NCBI RefSeq assembly: GCF_009646335.1
Contig: NZ_WJBU01000002.1
Location: 329,040-393,039 of the forward strand
DNA: 64,000 nt
Source: Caenimonas koreensis DSM 17982
GTDB lineage: Bacteria; Pseudomonadota; Gammaproteobacteria; Burkholderiales; Burkholderiaceae_C
Direction of reading: 5' to 3'
The position numbers and the translations under genes are program-made. The notes beneath the pieces were generated by a model, which was given only the letters and a program-made list of their open reading frames with translations, had not been told where the DNA came from and did no database searches. The number at the start of each line of letters is the position of its first letter. Position 1 is the stretch's first letter. Below, in pieces: positions 8,212 to 15,813 of the stretch.

Positions 8212-9495
8212 TCACGCAGCCGCGTCCAGTGCTGAGAGGGCATTCGCGACATCGGCGTCGGTGATGCCGTCAGCCAGCTGCAAACTCACACCCGTCAACT
8301 CGTTGCGTTTGAGCTGCGCGATCGTGCGGCCTGCGTCCTGCGGTGATGCGAACCCGCTGCTTTGCGCCAGCAGCCGGCCTTGCGCATCGACAAGCTTGAA
8401 GTAGTGCAGGCCGTCCGCCTCCCGGTACTGCTTGAACGATGGCAGCGCGGCTTTGGCCGCCTTGTCCTTCTTTACAGGCGCGGCCTGCGCAGCGAGGTTG
8501 CGCAGGCCCACGGCATGGCGCAACTCGCCGATATACGGAGTTGCCAATGCACGCGCTTTCTCGGCGCCGCGCTGCAACGTCTTTTCAATCTCGGCCGGGT
8601 TGGTCATGAGCGCGTCGTAGCGCTCGCGCATGGGGGCAACTTCGCGCTCGATGCGCTCGAACAGCATCTGCTTGGCGTCCGCCCATGAAATCCCGTCGGC
8701 ATAGGCCTGCAGCAGCTGCTGCGTTTCGGCGGGCGATGCAAATGCTTCGTAGATCTGGAAGAGGGCAGAGCCTTCGGCCTGCTTGGGCTCGCCGGGCGCG
8801 CGCGAATCCGTCACGATGCCGGCGATCTGCTTGCGCAGCTGCTCGCGCGGCTGGAAAAGCGGGATGGCGTTGTCGTAGCTCTTGCTCATCTTGCGGCCAT
8901 CGGTGCCGGGCAGCAGTGCGACGTTGTCGTCGATGGCGGCTTCGGGCAGCACCAGCAGCTCGCCGTAGAGATGGTTGAAGCTGGAGGCGATGTCGCGCGC
9001 CATCTCGATGTGTTGCGCCTGGTCGCGGCCCACGGGAATCTTGTGCGCCTTGAACATCAGGATGTCGGCGGCCATGAGCACCGGGTACATGAACAGGCCT
9101 GCAGTGACGCCGTCATCGGCATCGATGCCCGCTGCTGCGTTCTTGTCCACCGACGCCTTGTAGGCGTGCGCGCGATTGAGCAGCCCCTTGCCAGTGACGC
9201 AGGTCAGCAGCCAGGTGAGCTCGGGGATCTCGGGAATGTCGGACTGGCGATAGAAGAACACATGCTCGGGATCAAGGCCGATGGCGAGCCAGCACGCGGC
9301 AATCTCGAGCGTGGAGCGCTGCATGCGCGCCGGGTCGTCGCACTTGATCAGCGCGTGGTAGTCGGCCAGGAAGTAGAAGTTCTCGGTGCCGGCGCGGCGG
9401 CTGGCTTCGACGGCGGGCCGCAGCGCGCCGACGTAGTTGCCCAGGTGCGGTGTGCCGGTGGTGGTGATGCCGGTGAGGTAACGGACTGGTTTCAT
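8212..9495 (-). CDS. trpS: tryptophan--tRNA ligase
   Basis: Class I aminoacyl-tRNA synthetase that charges tRNA-Trp. The HIGH-type signature is TPHLGNYVG near residue 14 and the KMSKS loop is GRKMSKSYDN. The catalytic core ends near residue 350. The remaining 77 residues (from LPSFKQYREADG) form a small extra domain resembling the YegP/DUF1508 fold (YFKLVDAQGRLLAQSSGFAS). The ATG at 9495 starts the conserved MKPVRYLTGIT; the frame is open upstream but unconserved there. It follows the M50 protease gene by 17 bp, and the two are probably co-transcribed. Confidence 0.96.
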   Translation of the reverse strand: MKPVRYLTGITTTGTPHLGNYVGALRPAVEASRRAGTENFYFLADYHALIKCDDPARMQRSTLEIAACWLAIGLDPEHVFFYRQSDIPEIPELTWLLTCVTGKGLLNRAHAYKASVDKNAAAGIDADDGVTAGLFMYPVLMAADILMFKAHKIPVGRDQAQHIEMARDIASSFNHLYGELLVLPEAAIDDNVALLPGTDGRKMSKSYDNAIPLFQPREQLRKQIAGIVTDSRAPGEPKQAEGSALFQIYEAFASPAETQQLLQAYADGISWADAKQMLFERIEREVAPMRERYDALMTNPAEIEKTLQRGAEKARALATPYIGELRHAVGLRNLAAQAAPVKKDKAAKAALPSFKQYREADGLHYFKLVDAQGRLLAQSSGFASPQDAGRTIAQLKRNELTGVSLQLADGITDADVANALSALDAAA

Positions 9496-9512
9496 TTCAG
9501 CGGACAAGGTTT

Positions 9513-10211
9513 TCAGCGGACAAGTGCAAGCAGCGGTTCGAGCACGAAGTTCAGTACCGAGAAGGACGCGCCGACCAGCGGCGACATCCAGATGCGGTTG
9601 AGGATGGGGGCACCGTTGGCAAGTGGCGCAACGGCCAGCAACAGCACGATGAAAAATCCGTACGGCTCGATGCGCGAGAACTGCATCGCGGCCTTCCATG
9701 GCAGCAGGCCCACGAGCACGCGCCCGCCGTCCAGCGGCGGAATCGGAAACAGGTTGAACACCGCCAGGATCACGTTGACCTTGATGCCGGCCTGTGCCAC
9801 GCGCAGGAAGAACGATTCCTCGATTTGCAGGCCGACAAGCGCCACCAGCAACAAGCCCCACGCAAGCGCCTGGATGAAGTTGGACACCGGTCCGGCCAGT
9901 GCAACCCACACCATGTCGCGTTTGGGGTGACGCAGCTTGCCGAACGCCACGGGCACCGGCTTGGCGTAGCCGAGCAGGTAAGGACCGCCGGGAATCCCCG
10001 CTGTAGAGAACAGGAGCAGCAGCGGCATCGCAATGGTGCCGATCGGGTCGATGTGCTTGAGCGGGTTGAGCGACACGCGGCCGAGCATGTACGCCGTGTT
10101 GTCGCCCAGGTGGCGGGCTACGTAGCCGTGTGCTGCTTCGTGGATCGTGATCGCGAACAGCACCGGCAGTGCGTAGATCAGGATCGTCTGGATCAGGAGG
10201 TTGGTATTCAC
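9513..10211 (-). CDS. site-2 protease family (M50) membrane metalloprotease
   Basis: Integral membrane zinc protease of about 232 residues with five or six hydrophobic segments. The zinc ligands are in HEAAH (ITIHEAAHGYVARHLG) and the third ligand is the Asp in NLFPIPPLDGGRVL, the short M50B architecture without a PDZ domain. I chose the GTG at 10211 because a GACAAT hexamer (10219-10224) lies exactly 7 nt upstream, consistent with a leaderless transcript. The ATG at 10241 is an alternative. It sits between the YciO-type gene and trpS, an order seen in many betaproteobacteria, but here a rightward orphan gene separates it from the YciO gene. Confidence 0.9.
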   Translation of the reverse strand: MNTNLLIQTILIYALPVLFAITIHEAAHGYVARHLGDNTAYMLGRVSLNPLKHIDPIGTIAMPLLLLFSTAGIPGGPYLLGYAKPVPVAFGKLRHPKRDMVWVALAGPVSNFIQALAWGLLLVALVGLQIEESFFLRVAQAGIKVNVILAVFNLFPIPPLDGGRVLVGLLPWKAAMQFSRIEPYGFFIVLLLAVAPLANGAPILNRIWMSPLVGASFSVLNFVLEPLLALVR

Positions 10212-10351
10212 CCGGTGAATTGTCTCAGACGCACACACCATCGCAGACACCAGCGCAGACAGCGCCGGCACAGCCCGTGAATGGCCGGGCCGCGCTTGGA
10301 ACTACATCGCCTGCTTGGTCACTCACAGCCAACAGATGAAAGGTATGTCCA

Positions 10352-11335
10352 ATGTTGAGTGCTCCCAGTCCGCAGTCCCGCTCCAGCGGCAAGTTGCCAG
10401 TGCAGTTCGTTCCGCGCACAAGCAGTGACCCGCTGTTGAATCAACAAGGCGAAGCGCCGAGCCAGCTCCAAAGGTCGGTTGCCCTTGTTGAAGGTGCGCG
10501 CCGCCCCAGGTTGCATACGCCGCAAGGCCGGGCTGCGGAGCATGAACCGGGATTGGGCCATCGGCTGACTCACCAGCAAGCGGTTGGGCCGCGCACGGGC
10601 GCGCAGGCGGTCGAAGCAGACGAGCCGCCACCACCGCCGCCGCTGACCGCCGCAGGGCGGCTGGAGCTGTGTGTGCAGCGCCTGGCGTTGCGTGAGGCGT
10701 TTGCCAATCTTCCACGCGCCAGCCATGGCCACCGCGACCGCGTTGACCGGGCGCGTGAGCGGCTTGAGACGGCCGGCCACGGCTTTCTCTACGCCATCGC
10801 GTCGTTCACGAGAGGCGTTGCTTTCGACGCAGACGGTGAAGTGTCGACTCCGCTTCAGGCGGCCCAGCACGTCATCACGGCGGCGGAGCGGCTCGACATG
10901 TACCGGGGCGTACGCAAGGAGGCGTCTGAGTCGGGCGCTGAACGGCTGATGAAGGCTTACAAAGACCACGGTGAGCCGTATGACCGGGTGCCGGGCGAGG
11001 AACCGCACTTTCCGTCTTTCAGGCTGCCTGCACCCCATGAGCGCGGCTTGCCCGCCCAGCTCATCGACGAGCTGGTGGAGCGCGCGCGGTCGCAAACGAA
11101 TGTGCCGCTGCACGACCTGGTCGACGAGCTGGACCTTGGCACGCTCGACGAGGCCACACTGCGGCGGCTGGAATGGGCGGTGATCACGCTCAACATCCCG
11201 CTGGGCAGCCGTACCGATGCCAGCTTCCCGCGCAACGCGCTGGGCCTGAAGTTCGATGCGGCCTATGCAGCGCTCGGCCTGCGAGAGCATCGCAACCCGC
11301 GCGCCCATGCGGCTTATGTGGAGTCCGCGCCTTAA
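10352..11335 (+). CDS. orphan hypothetical protein inserted in a housekeeping block
   Basis: A 327-residue protein I do not recognise. The first 100 residues are rich in Ser, Pro, Gln and Arg and probably disordered, ending in a run of six prolines (EADEPPPPPPL). The C-terminal 200 residues look folded and mainly helical (RLELCVQRLALREAF, AAQHVITAAERLDMYRGV, LIDELVERARSQT). There is no signal peptide or membrane segment. An AAAGG Shine-Dalgarno sequence sits 8 nt before the ATG. It runs against the surrounding leftward genes, and its stop overlaps the stop of the YciO-type gene by 2 bp. The disordered Ser/Pro N-terminus is reminiscent of secreted effectors, but that is only a compositional remark. 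Confidence 0.6.
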   Translation: MLSAPSPQSRSSGKLPVQFVPRTSSDPLLNQQGEAPSQLQRSVALVEGARRPRLHTPQGRAAEHEPGLGHRLTHQQAVGPRTGAQAVEADEPPPPPPLTAAGRLELCVQRLALREAFANLPRASHGHRDRVDRARERLETAGHGFLYAIASFTRGVAFDADGEVSTPLQAAQHVITAAERLDMYRGVRKEASESGAERLMKAYKDHGEPYDRVPGEEPHFPSFRLPAPHERGLPAQLIDELVERARSQTNVPLHDLVDELDLGTLDEATLRRLEWAVITLNIPLGSRTDASFPRNALGLKFDAAYAALGLREHRNPRAHAAYVESAP

Positions 11336-11967
11336 AGCCCCAGCGCTGCCACGCTGCCGCGCCCTTGCCGCACCACCACTGCATCGCCGCCTGTTGCCAT
11401 CGGCACCAGGTCAATCACCGTGGTGGGCTCTGAAGGGCAGGCGCCCGCACCAATGACCCCGGCCAGCTGGCGTTCAAAGCGCTGCCGGATTTCTTCGCCG
11501 TCGTTCAGCGGCTCGCTCTCGTGCGGCGCGAAGAGCGTTGATGCGAGCAGCGGCGCACCGTGCAGGGCGAGCAGCTCCTGCAGCACCGTGTGCTCGGGCA
11601 CGCGCAGCCCGATGGTCTTGCGCTGGGGATGGCTCACGCGGCGCGGCACTTCCTTCGTGGCTTCAAGGATGAAGGTGTAAGGGCCGGGCGTTGCGAGCTT
11701 GAGCAGGCGGTACTGGCGGTTGTCGACGCGCGCATAGTTCGCCAGCTCACTCAGGTCTCGGCACAGCAGCGTGAGAAGGTGCTTGTCGTCAACGCCGCGG
11801 ATTTGGCGCAGCCTGTCAGCGGCCGCTTTGTCGTCCAGGTGGCAGGCAATGGCGTAGCTGGAGTCGGTGGGCACGGCCAGCACGCCGCCTTTTTCAAGCA
11901 GGCCAACGGCTTGCTTGAGCAGGCGTGCCTGCGGGTTGTCCGGGTGGACGTCGAAATACTGTGCCAT
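11332..11967 (-). CDS. Sua5/YciO/YrdC family protein (YciO-type)
   Basis: A 211-residue YrdC-fold protein. The family makes threonylcarbamoyl-AMP for t6A tRNA modification. This length and the motifs GVLAVPTDSSYAIAC, LTLLCRDLSELANYARV and PGPYTFILEATKEVPRR place it in the YciO subgroup, whose in vivo role is less certain than that of TsaC/Sua5. Basic residues expected in the RNA/nucleotide groove are present (KTIGLRVPEH). It follows the EamA transporter gene by 6 bp and heads toward the M50 gene, from which it is separated by the orphan gene. Confidence 0.9.
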   Translation of the reverse strand: MAQYFDVHPDNPQARLLKQAVGLLEKGGVLAVPTDSSYAIACHLDDKAAADRLRQIRGVDDKHLLTLLCRDLSELANYARVDNRQYRLLKLATPGPYTFILEATKEVPRRVSHPQRKTIGLRVPEHTVLQELLALHGAPLLASTLFAPHESEPLNDGEEIRQRFERQLAGVIGAGACPSEPTTVIDLVPMATGGDAVVVRQGRGSVAALGL

Positions 11968-11973
11968 GCGTTC

Positions 11974-12867
11974 TCAGGGTTCCACGGGTTCCATGTGTAC
12001 GCGGCTCTCGCGAACGGTCAGCCACGCGCCAGCCGCGCCGCACACCGCAATCGTCACCATGCCGATCATCGACCAATTGTCCGGCACGTGCGCGAACACG
12101 AGCCAGCCGCCGAGCATCGCAAAGCCGATCTGCGCGTAGAGGTAGGGCGTGAGTGTGGCCGCAGGTGCTCGCTGGTAAGCGAGGATCAGAAAGAAGTGGC
12201 CCACCGTGGCTGTCAAACCCATGAAGCACAGCAGCGCCCACAGGCTGTAGTCGTGCAGCTGTGTCCAGACGAAGGGCAGGGCAAGCGACGAGAGGATCGT
12301 GCCGACCCAGCCCGTCCACAGGTGCATGGTCACGGGGTCTTCGGTGCGTGCAAGGCGGCTCGTGAGCACCTGGAACCACGCGTTCGTGCCCACCAGGCCG
12401 AGCGGCAGCAGGCTCGCCCAGTGGAACGTCTCGCCGCCGGGCCGGATGATGATGAGCGTGCCCGCGAAGCCGCCCACCACCAGTGTCCACCGCATGGCTG
12501 AGACGTGCTCTTTCAGCACGGTGGCAGCAAGCAGCGTGATGGCCAGCGGCGCAATCATCACGATGGCGGTAAATTCACCGACGGGGATGTAGCGCAGGCT
12601 CGCGAATGCGAACAGGCTCGACGTGAGGAGCAGCACGCCGCGCAGGACCTGGAACTTCGGATGCAGCGTGCGCAGCACGCGGGTGCCGCGCCACGGCAGC
12701 ACCACGATGGTGGTGGCAATCGCCTGGAACGCATAGCGAAACCACAGCGCCATCAACAACGGTACGGAAGCGCTGACGAACTTGGTGGTGGTGTCGAGTG
12801 CCGAGAAGCACGCCACCGCCGCCACGGCGAGCGCGACGCCCGCCAGCACATGCGGACGCCTTGTCAC
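11974..12867 (-). CDS. EamA/DMT family transporter
   Basis: A 297-residue inner-membrane protein with ten hydrophobic segments in two EamA halves (DMT superfamily, often metabolite or amino-acid exporters). Recognisable stretches are ACFSALDTTTKF in helix 1 and LAYQRAPAATLTPYLYAQ in the second half. The frame is open a little upstream, but the GTG at 12867 overlaps the TGA of the upstream PHP gene in a GTGA junction and is the likely start. It is translationally coupled to that gene and followed after 6 bp by the YciO-type gene. The substrate is unknown. Confidence 0.88.
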   Translation of the reverse strand: MTRRPHVLAGVALAVAAVACFSALDTTTKFVSASVPLLMALWFRYAFQAIATTIVVLPWRGTRVLRTLHPKFQVLRGVLLLTSSLFAFASLRYIPVGEFTAIVMIAPLAITLLAATVLKEHVSAMRWTLVVGGFAGTLIIIRPGGETFHWASLLPLGLVGTNAWFQVLTSRLARTEDPVTMHLWTGWVGTILSSLALPFVWTQLHDYSLWALLCFMGLTATVGHFFLILAYQRAPAATLTPYLYAQIGFAMLGGWLVFAHVPDNWSMIGMVTIAVCGAAGAWLTVRESRVHMEPVEP

Positions 12868-13715
12868 TGGATGCGGTCGGCCAGCACTTCCCACACTGGC
12901 GTGAGCTCGCCGGGCAGGAAGGCAAGGCCGCCGAGGTCGGTGCGGCTTTCTTCGGGGCTGTGGAAGTCGCTGCCCCTGGACGATGCGAGCCCGAACTCAC
13001 GCGCTGTCTCGCCGTACGTCACGTATTCAGCAGTGGTGTGGCTGCCCGTGACGACTTCGACACCGCGCCCGCCATGCGCCTTGAATTCGAGGAACAGTGC
13101 ATATTCTTCGTTGGGCGTGAATCCATAGCGGGCCGGATGCGCGATCACCGCCATGCCGCCGGCCCGCGTGATCCACTGCACCGCGTCGCGCAGGGGCGCC
13201 CAGCGATGCGTCACGAAGCCCGGCTTGCCTTCAGTGAGGAAGCGGCGAAAAACTTCATTGGTGTCAGAGCAAACGCCGCTTTCCACCAGGAAGCGCGCGA
13301 AGTGCGTGCGGGAGATGAGGTCGGGGTTGCCTACGTATTTCAGGGCGCCTTCGTAGGCGCCGTGAATGCCCGCACGGGCCAGGCCGTCTGACATCAGGCG
13401 CGCGCGCTGGTCGCGGCCGCCGCGCATGCGTGAGAGGCCCTGCACCAGGTCGTCGTTGCGCGGGTCGAAACCAAGGCCGACGATGTGGACCGTGTGGTCA
13501 GCGAATGTGACGGAGATTTCAGTGCCGGTGAGGTACTTCATGCCGTGCGAGCGCGCGGCGGCGGCGGCACGTTCCTGGCCGCCGATTTCGTCGTGATCAG
13601 TCAGGGACCACAGCTCGACGCCATTGGCCGCAGCGCGCGCTGCGAGTGCTTCGGGCGTCAATGTGCCGTCGGACACCACCGAGTGGCAATGCAGATCAGC
13701 GTTCAGAATAGACAC
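12864..13715 (-). CDS. PHP-domain phosphoesterase (RNase AM / YciV type)
   Basis: A 283-residue cytoplasmic PHP-fold metal-dependent phosphoesterase. The metal-binding signature is complete: DLHCHSVVSDG at the N-terminus, LTDHDEIGG, GTEIS, AHPARYG and a terminal GSDFHSPE. Family members hydrolyse nucleoside 3',5'-bisphosphate and trim 5' ends of RNA. The start is a GTG at 13715 with a TAAAAT hexamer (13722-13727) only 6 nt upstream, a good candidate for a leaderless transcript. It is the first gene of the leftward unit PHP-EamA-YciO. Confidence 0.92.
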   Translation of the reverse strand: MSILNADLHCHSVVSDGTLTPEALAARAAANGVELWSLTDHDEIGGQERAAAAARSHGMKYLTGTEISVTFADHTVHIVGLGFDPRNDDLVQGLSRMRGGRDQRARLMSDGLARAGIHGAYEGALKYVGNPDLISRTHFARFLVESGVCSDTNEVFRRFLTEGKPGFVTHRWAPLRDAVQWITRAGGMAVIAHPARYGFTPNEEYALFLEFKAHGGRGVEVVTGSHTTAEYVTYGETAREFGLASSRGSDFHSPEESRTDLGGLAFLPGELTPVWEVLADRIQ

Positions 13716-13721
13716 GCCCTG

Positions 13722-13727
13722 ATTTTA
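13722..13727 (-). promoter_or_regulatory. -10-like TAAAAT, leaderless context
   Basis: TAAAAT on the minus strand, separated by 6 nt from the GTG start of the PHP gene, so transcription would begin at or next to the start codon. No good -35 match is visible. Confidence 0.4.
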
Positions 13728-13811
13728 GGTGGGGCAGTTTGAAAGCGTGCGCTAACACGGCGATAACCCCGCACGTGCGACAGTGTGTCCTGACAGAAAA
13801 CCGCAAAAGGC

Positions 13812-14080
13812 TAGGGCCTGTTAACACAATTCATGACTGCGCGTTGCCACCAAAAGGGTTCAGCCGCTAGGCGCGAAACACGGACAGGGGTCAACCCCGT
13901 TCGTGTTTCGCAACAACGCGGATGGACCTTTTTGGTGGCAACCCGGAGGGAACGTGGCCACAGCCGCGCCACTCCGCGTTGCGCTCCCAGGCAAGGCACC
14001 AGCCTTGCCGTCGTCCCGCGCCTTGATTGGCGCGGCTGTGGCCGCGTTCGCGCAGCCATGAATTGTGTTAACAGGCCCTA
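13812..14080. mobile_element. MITE-like element with 24-bp perfect terminal inverted repeats
   Basis: Positions 13812-13835 and 14057-14080 are perfect inverted copies, beginning TAGGGCCTGTTAACAC. If the outermost TA is the target duplication, the element itself is 13814-14078 (265 bp). Inside are further perfect inverted pairs: 13843-13855 with 13930-13942, 13873-13882 with 13902-13911, 13956-13970 with 14029-14043, and GGCAAGGC/GCCTTGCC around 13990-14009. It encodes no transposase, so it would have to be mobilised in trans by an IS with matching ends. It fills the gap between the PHP gene and the GST gene and ends 3 bp before the GST start codon. Confidence 0.85.
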
Positions 14081-14083
14081 CCC

Positions 14084-14755
14084 ATGATCGTCGTCCATCA
14101 CCTCAACAATTCCCGGTCACAGCGCGTGCTGTGGATGCTCGAAGAGCTGGGCGTGCCCTATGAAGTCAAGCGCTACGAGCGCGATGCCAAGACGATGCTC
14201 GCGCCGCCCGAACTCATGAAGGTGCACCCGCTGGGCAAGTCGCCTGTGATCACGGACCGCGGCATGGTGATTGCAGAGTCGGGCGCGATCATCGAATACC
14301 TCGTCGAGACCTACGGCGAGGGCCGCTTCGAGCCGCCAGCCGGCTCGCCCGAGCGCCTTCGCTATCGGTACTGGATGCACTACGCGGAAGGCTCGCTCAT
14401 GCCGCCCCTGTTGATGAAGCTCGTGTTCGACAAGCTGGAGACGACCAAGGTGCCGTTTTTCGTGAAGCCGATCGTCAAGGCGATCGCCGAACGCGCGCGC
14501 AGCTCGTTCGTGATGCCGAACATCGAGCGGCACTTGAGCTTCATGGAGGGCGAGCTGGGCAAGAGCGAATGGTTCGCGGGCAAGGAGTTTTCTGCGGCCG
14601 ATGTGCAGATGAGCTTTCCGCTGGAAGCAGCGCAGGCCAGGGGCGGGCTCGACGCGAAGCGGCCGAAGCTGATGGCCTTTCTAGAGCGCATTCACGCGCG
14701 GCCAGCCTACAAGCGCGCTATCGACAAGGGTGGGGAATACACGATCCTGAAGTGA
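14084..14755 (+). CDS. glutathione S-transferase family protein
   Basis: A 223-residue cytosolic GST. The N-terminal thioredoxin-like domain has the Ser-containing activation region HHLNNSRSQRVLWMLEEL, the cis-Pro loop KSPVI and the glutathione-binding ESGAIIEYL. The C-terminal helical domain ends with FSAADVQMSFPLEAA. It may detoxify electrophiles. The start ATG at 14084 lies only 3 bp after the MITE-like element, so its ribosome-binding region and any near promoter are element sequence. No convincing Shine-Dalgarno sequence is visible. Confidence 0.93.
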   Translation: MIVVHHLNNSRSQRVLWMLEELGVPYEVKRYERDAKTMLAPPELMKVHPLGKSPVITDRGMVIAESGAIIEYLVETYGEGRFEPPAGSPERLRYRYWMHYAEGSLMPPLLMKLVFDKLETTKVPFFVKPIVKAIAERARSSFVMPNIERHLSFMEGELGKSEWFAGKEFSAADVQMSFPLEAAQARGGLDAKRPKLMAFLERIHARPAYKRAIDKGGEYTILK

Positions 14756-14868
14756 TTCCCGGCGCGAATCCGGTTACCAGCGCACGCGCGATGCGGCGCA
14801 CGCCTACATCCAATACGGATACCATCGTTTGACTTTACCGTTGAGGCTTCGCGGCCGGGAGACACACT

Positions 14869-15747
14869 ATGCGTTGGGAAGGCAATCGGGAATCGAGCAA
14901 CGTCGAAGACGCGCGTGACGGCGGTGGCGGCGGCGGTGGCTTCGGCCTGGGTGGCCGCAGCATCGGCATTGGCACCATCGTGATCGCCCTGATCGGTGGC
15001 GCTATCTTCGGCATCAACCCGCTCACTATCCTCGGTGTGATCAGCGGCGGTGGCGGTCCTGCGCCTTCACAGCAGCAAGCTCCGGCGCATGCGCCGCCTG
15101 CGGGCGACAGGCAGGCGAAGTTCGTCTCTACCGTGCTGGCCGATACCGAAGATGTCTGGGCAAAGTTGTTCACGGCGGGCGGAGCGACCTATCACGCGCC
15201 GAAGCTCGTCCTGTTTCGCGGCAGCATTGGTACGGGCTGCGGTGCCGGCCAGGCGGCGATGGGGCCGTTTTATTGCCCTGGCGACCAGAAGGTGTACATC
15301 GACCTGAGCTTCTACGACGTGCTTCAGAAGAAGCTCGGCGCTCCCGGCGAATTTGCGCAGGCCTACGTCATTGCGCATGAAGTGGGGCATCACGTGCAGG
15401 ACGAGCTGGGTATCACCCGGAAGGTCGATTCGCTGCGCTCACGCCAGAGCCAGGCGCAAAACAATGCAATGAGCGTGCGCGTCGAATTGCAGGCCGACTG
15501 TTTTGCAGGCGTGTGGGCCCACCACTCGGACCAGGGCAAGCGCTGGCTCGACCCGGGCGACATCGAGTCGGCCATGAATGCCGCCGCGAAGATCGGCGAC
15601 GACGCGCTGCAAAGCGCATCGGGCCGCTCTGTCGTGCCGGAGAGCTTCACCCACGGCAGCAGCGCGCAGCGGCAAAGGTGGTTCAACAACGGTTACACGA
15701 CGGGCAGCGTCAAGGCGTGCGATACCTTCAGTTCCAACAGCCTTTGA
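14869..15747 (+). CDS. YpfJ-type neutral zinc metallopeptidase
   Basis: A 292-residue membrane-anchored putative metallopeptidase (YpfJ/KPN_02809 family). It has a short charged head and a run of glycines. One membrane segment follows (GIGTIVIALIGGAIFGI), then a Pro/Ala/Gln linker. The catalytic domain carries HEVGHH at residues 170-175 and a downstream ELQADCFAGVWAHH that supplies the third ligand. Orientation suggests the domain faces the periplasm. The substrate is unknown. It reads in the same direction as the upstream GST, 113 bp away, and the downstream helicase. Confidence 0.9.
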   Translation: MRWEGNRESSNVEDARDGGGGGGGFGLGGRSIGIGTIVIALIGGAIFGINPLTILGVISGGGGPAPSQQQAPAHAPPAGDRQAKFVSTVLADTEDVWAKLFTAGGATYHAPKLVLFRGSIGTGCGAGQAAMGPFYCPGDQKVYIDLSFYDVLQKKLGAPGEFAQAYVIAHEVGHHVQDELGITRKVDSLRSRQSQAQNNAMSVRVELQADCFAGVWAHHSDQGKRWLDPGDIESAMNAAAKIGDDALQSASGRSVVPESFTHGSSAQRQRWFNNGYTTGSVKACDTFSSNSL

Positions 15748-15801
15748 TGCCATTGCAGGGGCTGCCCGACCCCCGGCGCCACCCGGCCCGGCGGTCGATG
15801 C

Positions 15802-15807
15802 GACAAT
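15802..15807 (+). promoter_or_regulatory. -10-like GACAAT, leaderless context
   Basis: GACAAT stands 6 nt before the TTG at 15814, an in-frame start five codons before the ATG of the helicase gene. The same hexamer and spacing occur before the M50 gene (10219-10224, minus strand). Confidence 0.4.
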
Positions 15808-15813
15808 AGCGGG

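Noticed and set aside
10319..11308. 329-codon minus-strand frame opposite the orphan gene
   Set aside because: Composition is that of an antisense shadow. The plus-strand frame has a Shine-Dalgarno sequence and a folded-looking C-terminus.
13811..14087. Two 82-84 codon frames on opposite strands within the MITE-like element
   Set aside because: They mirror each other because the element is palindromic; no coding signal.
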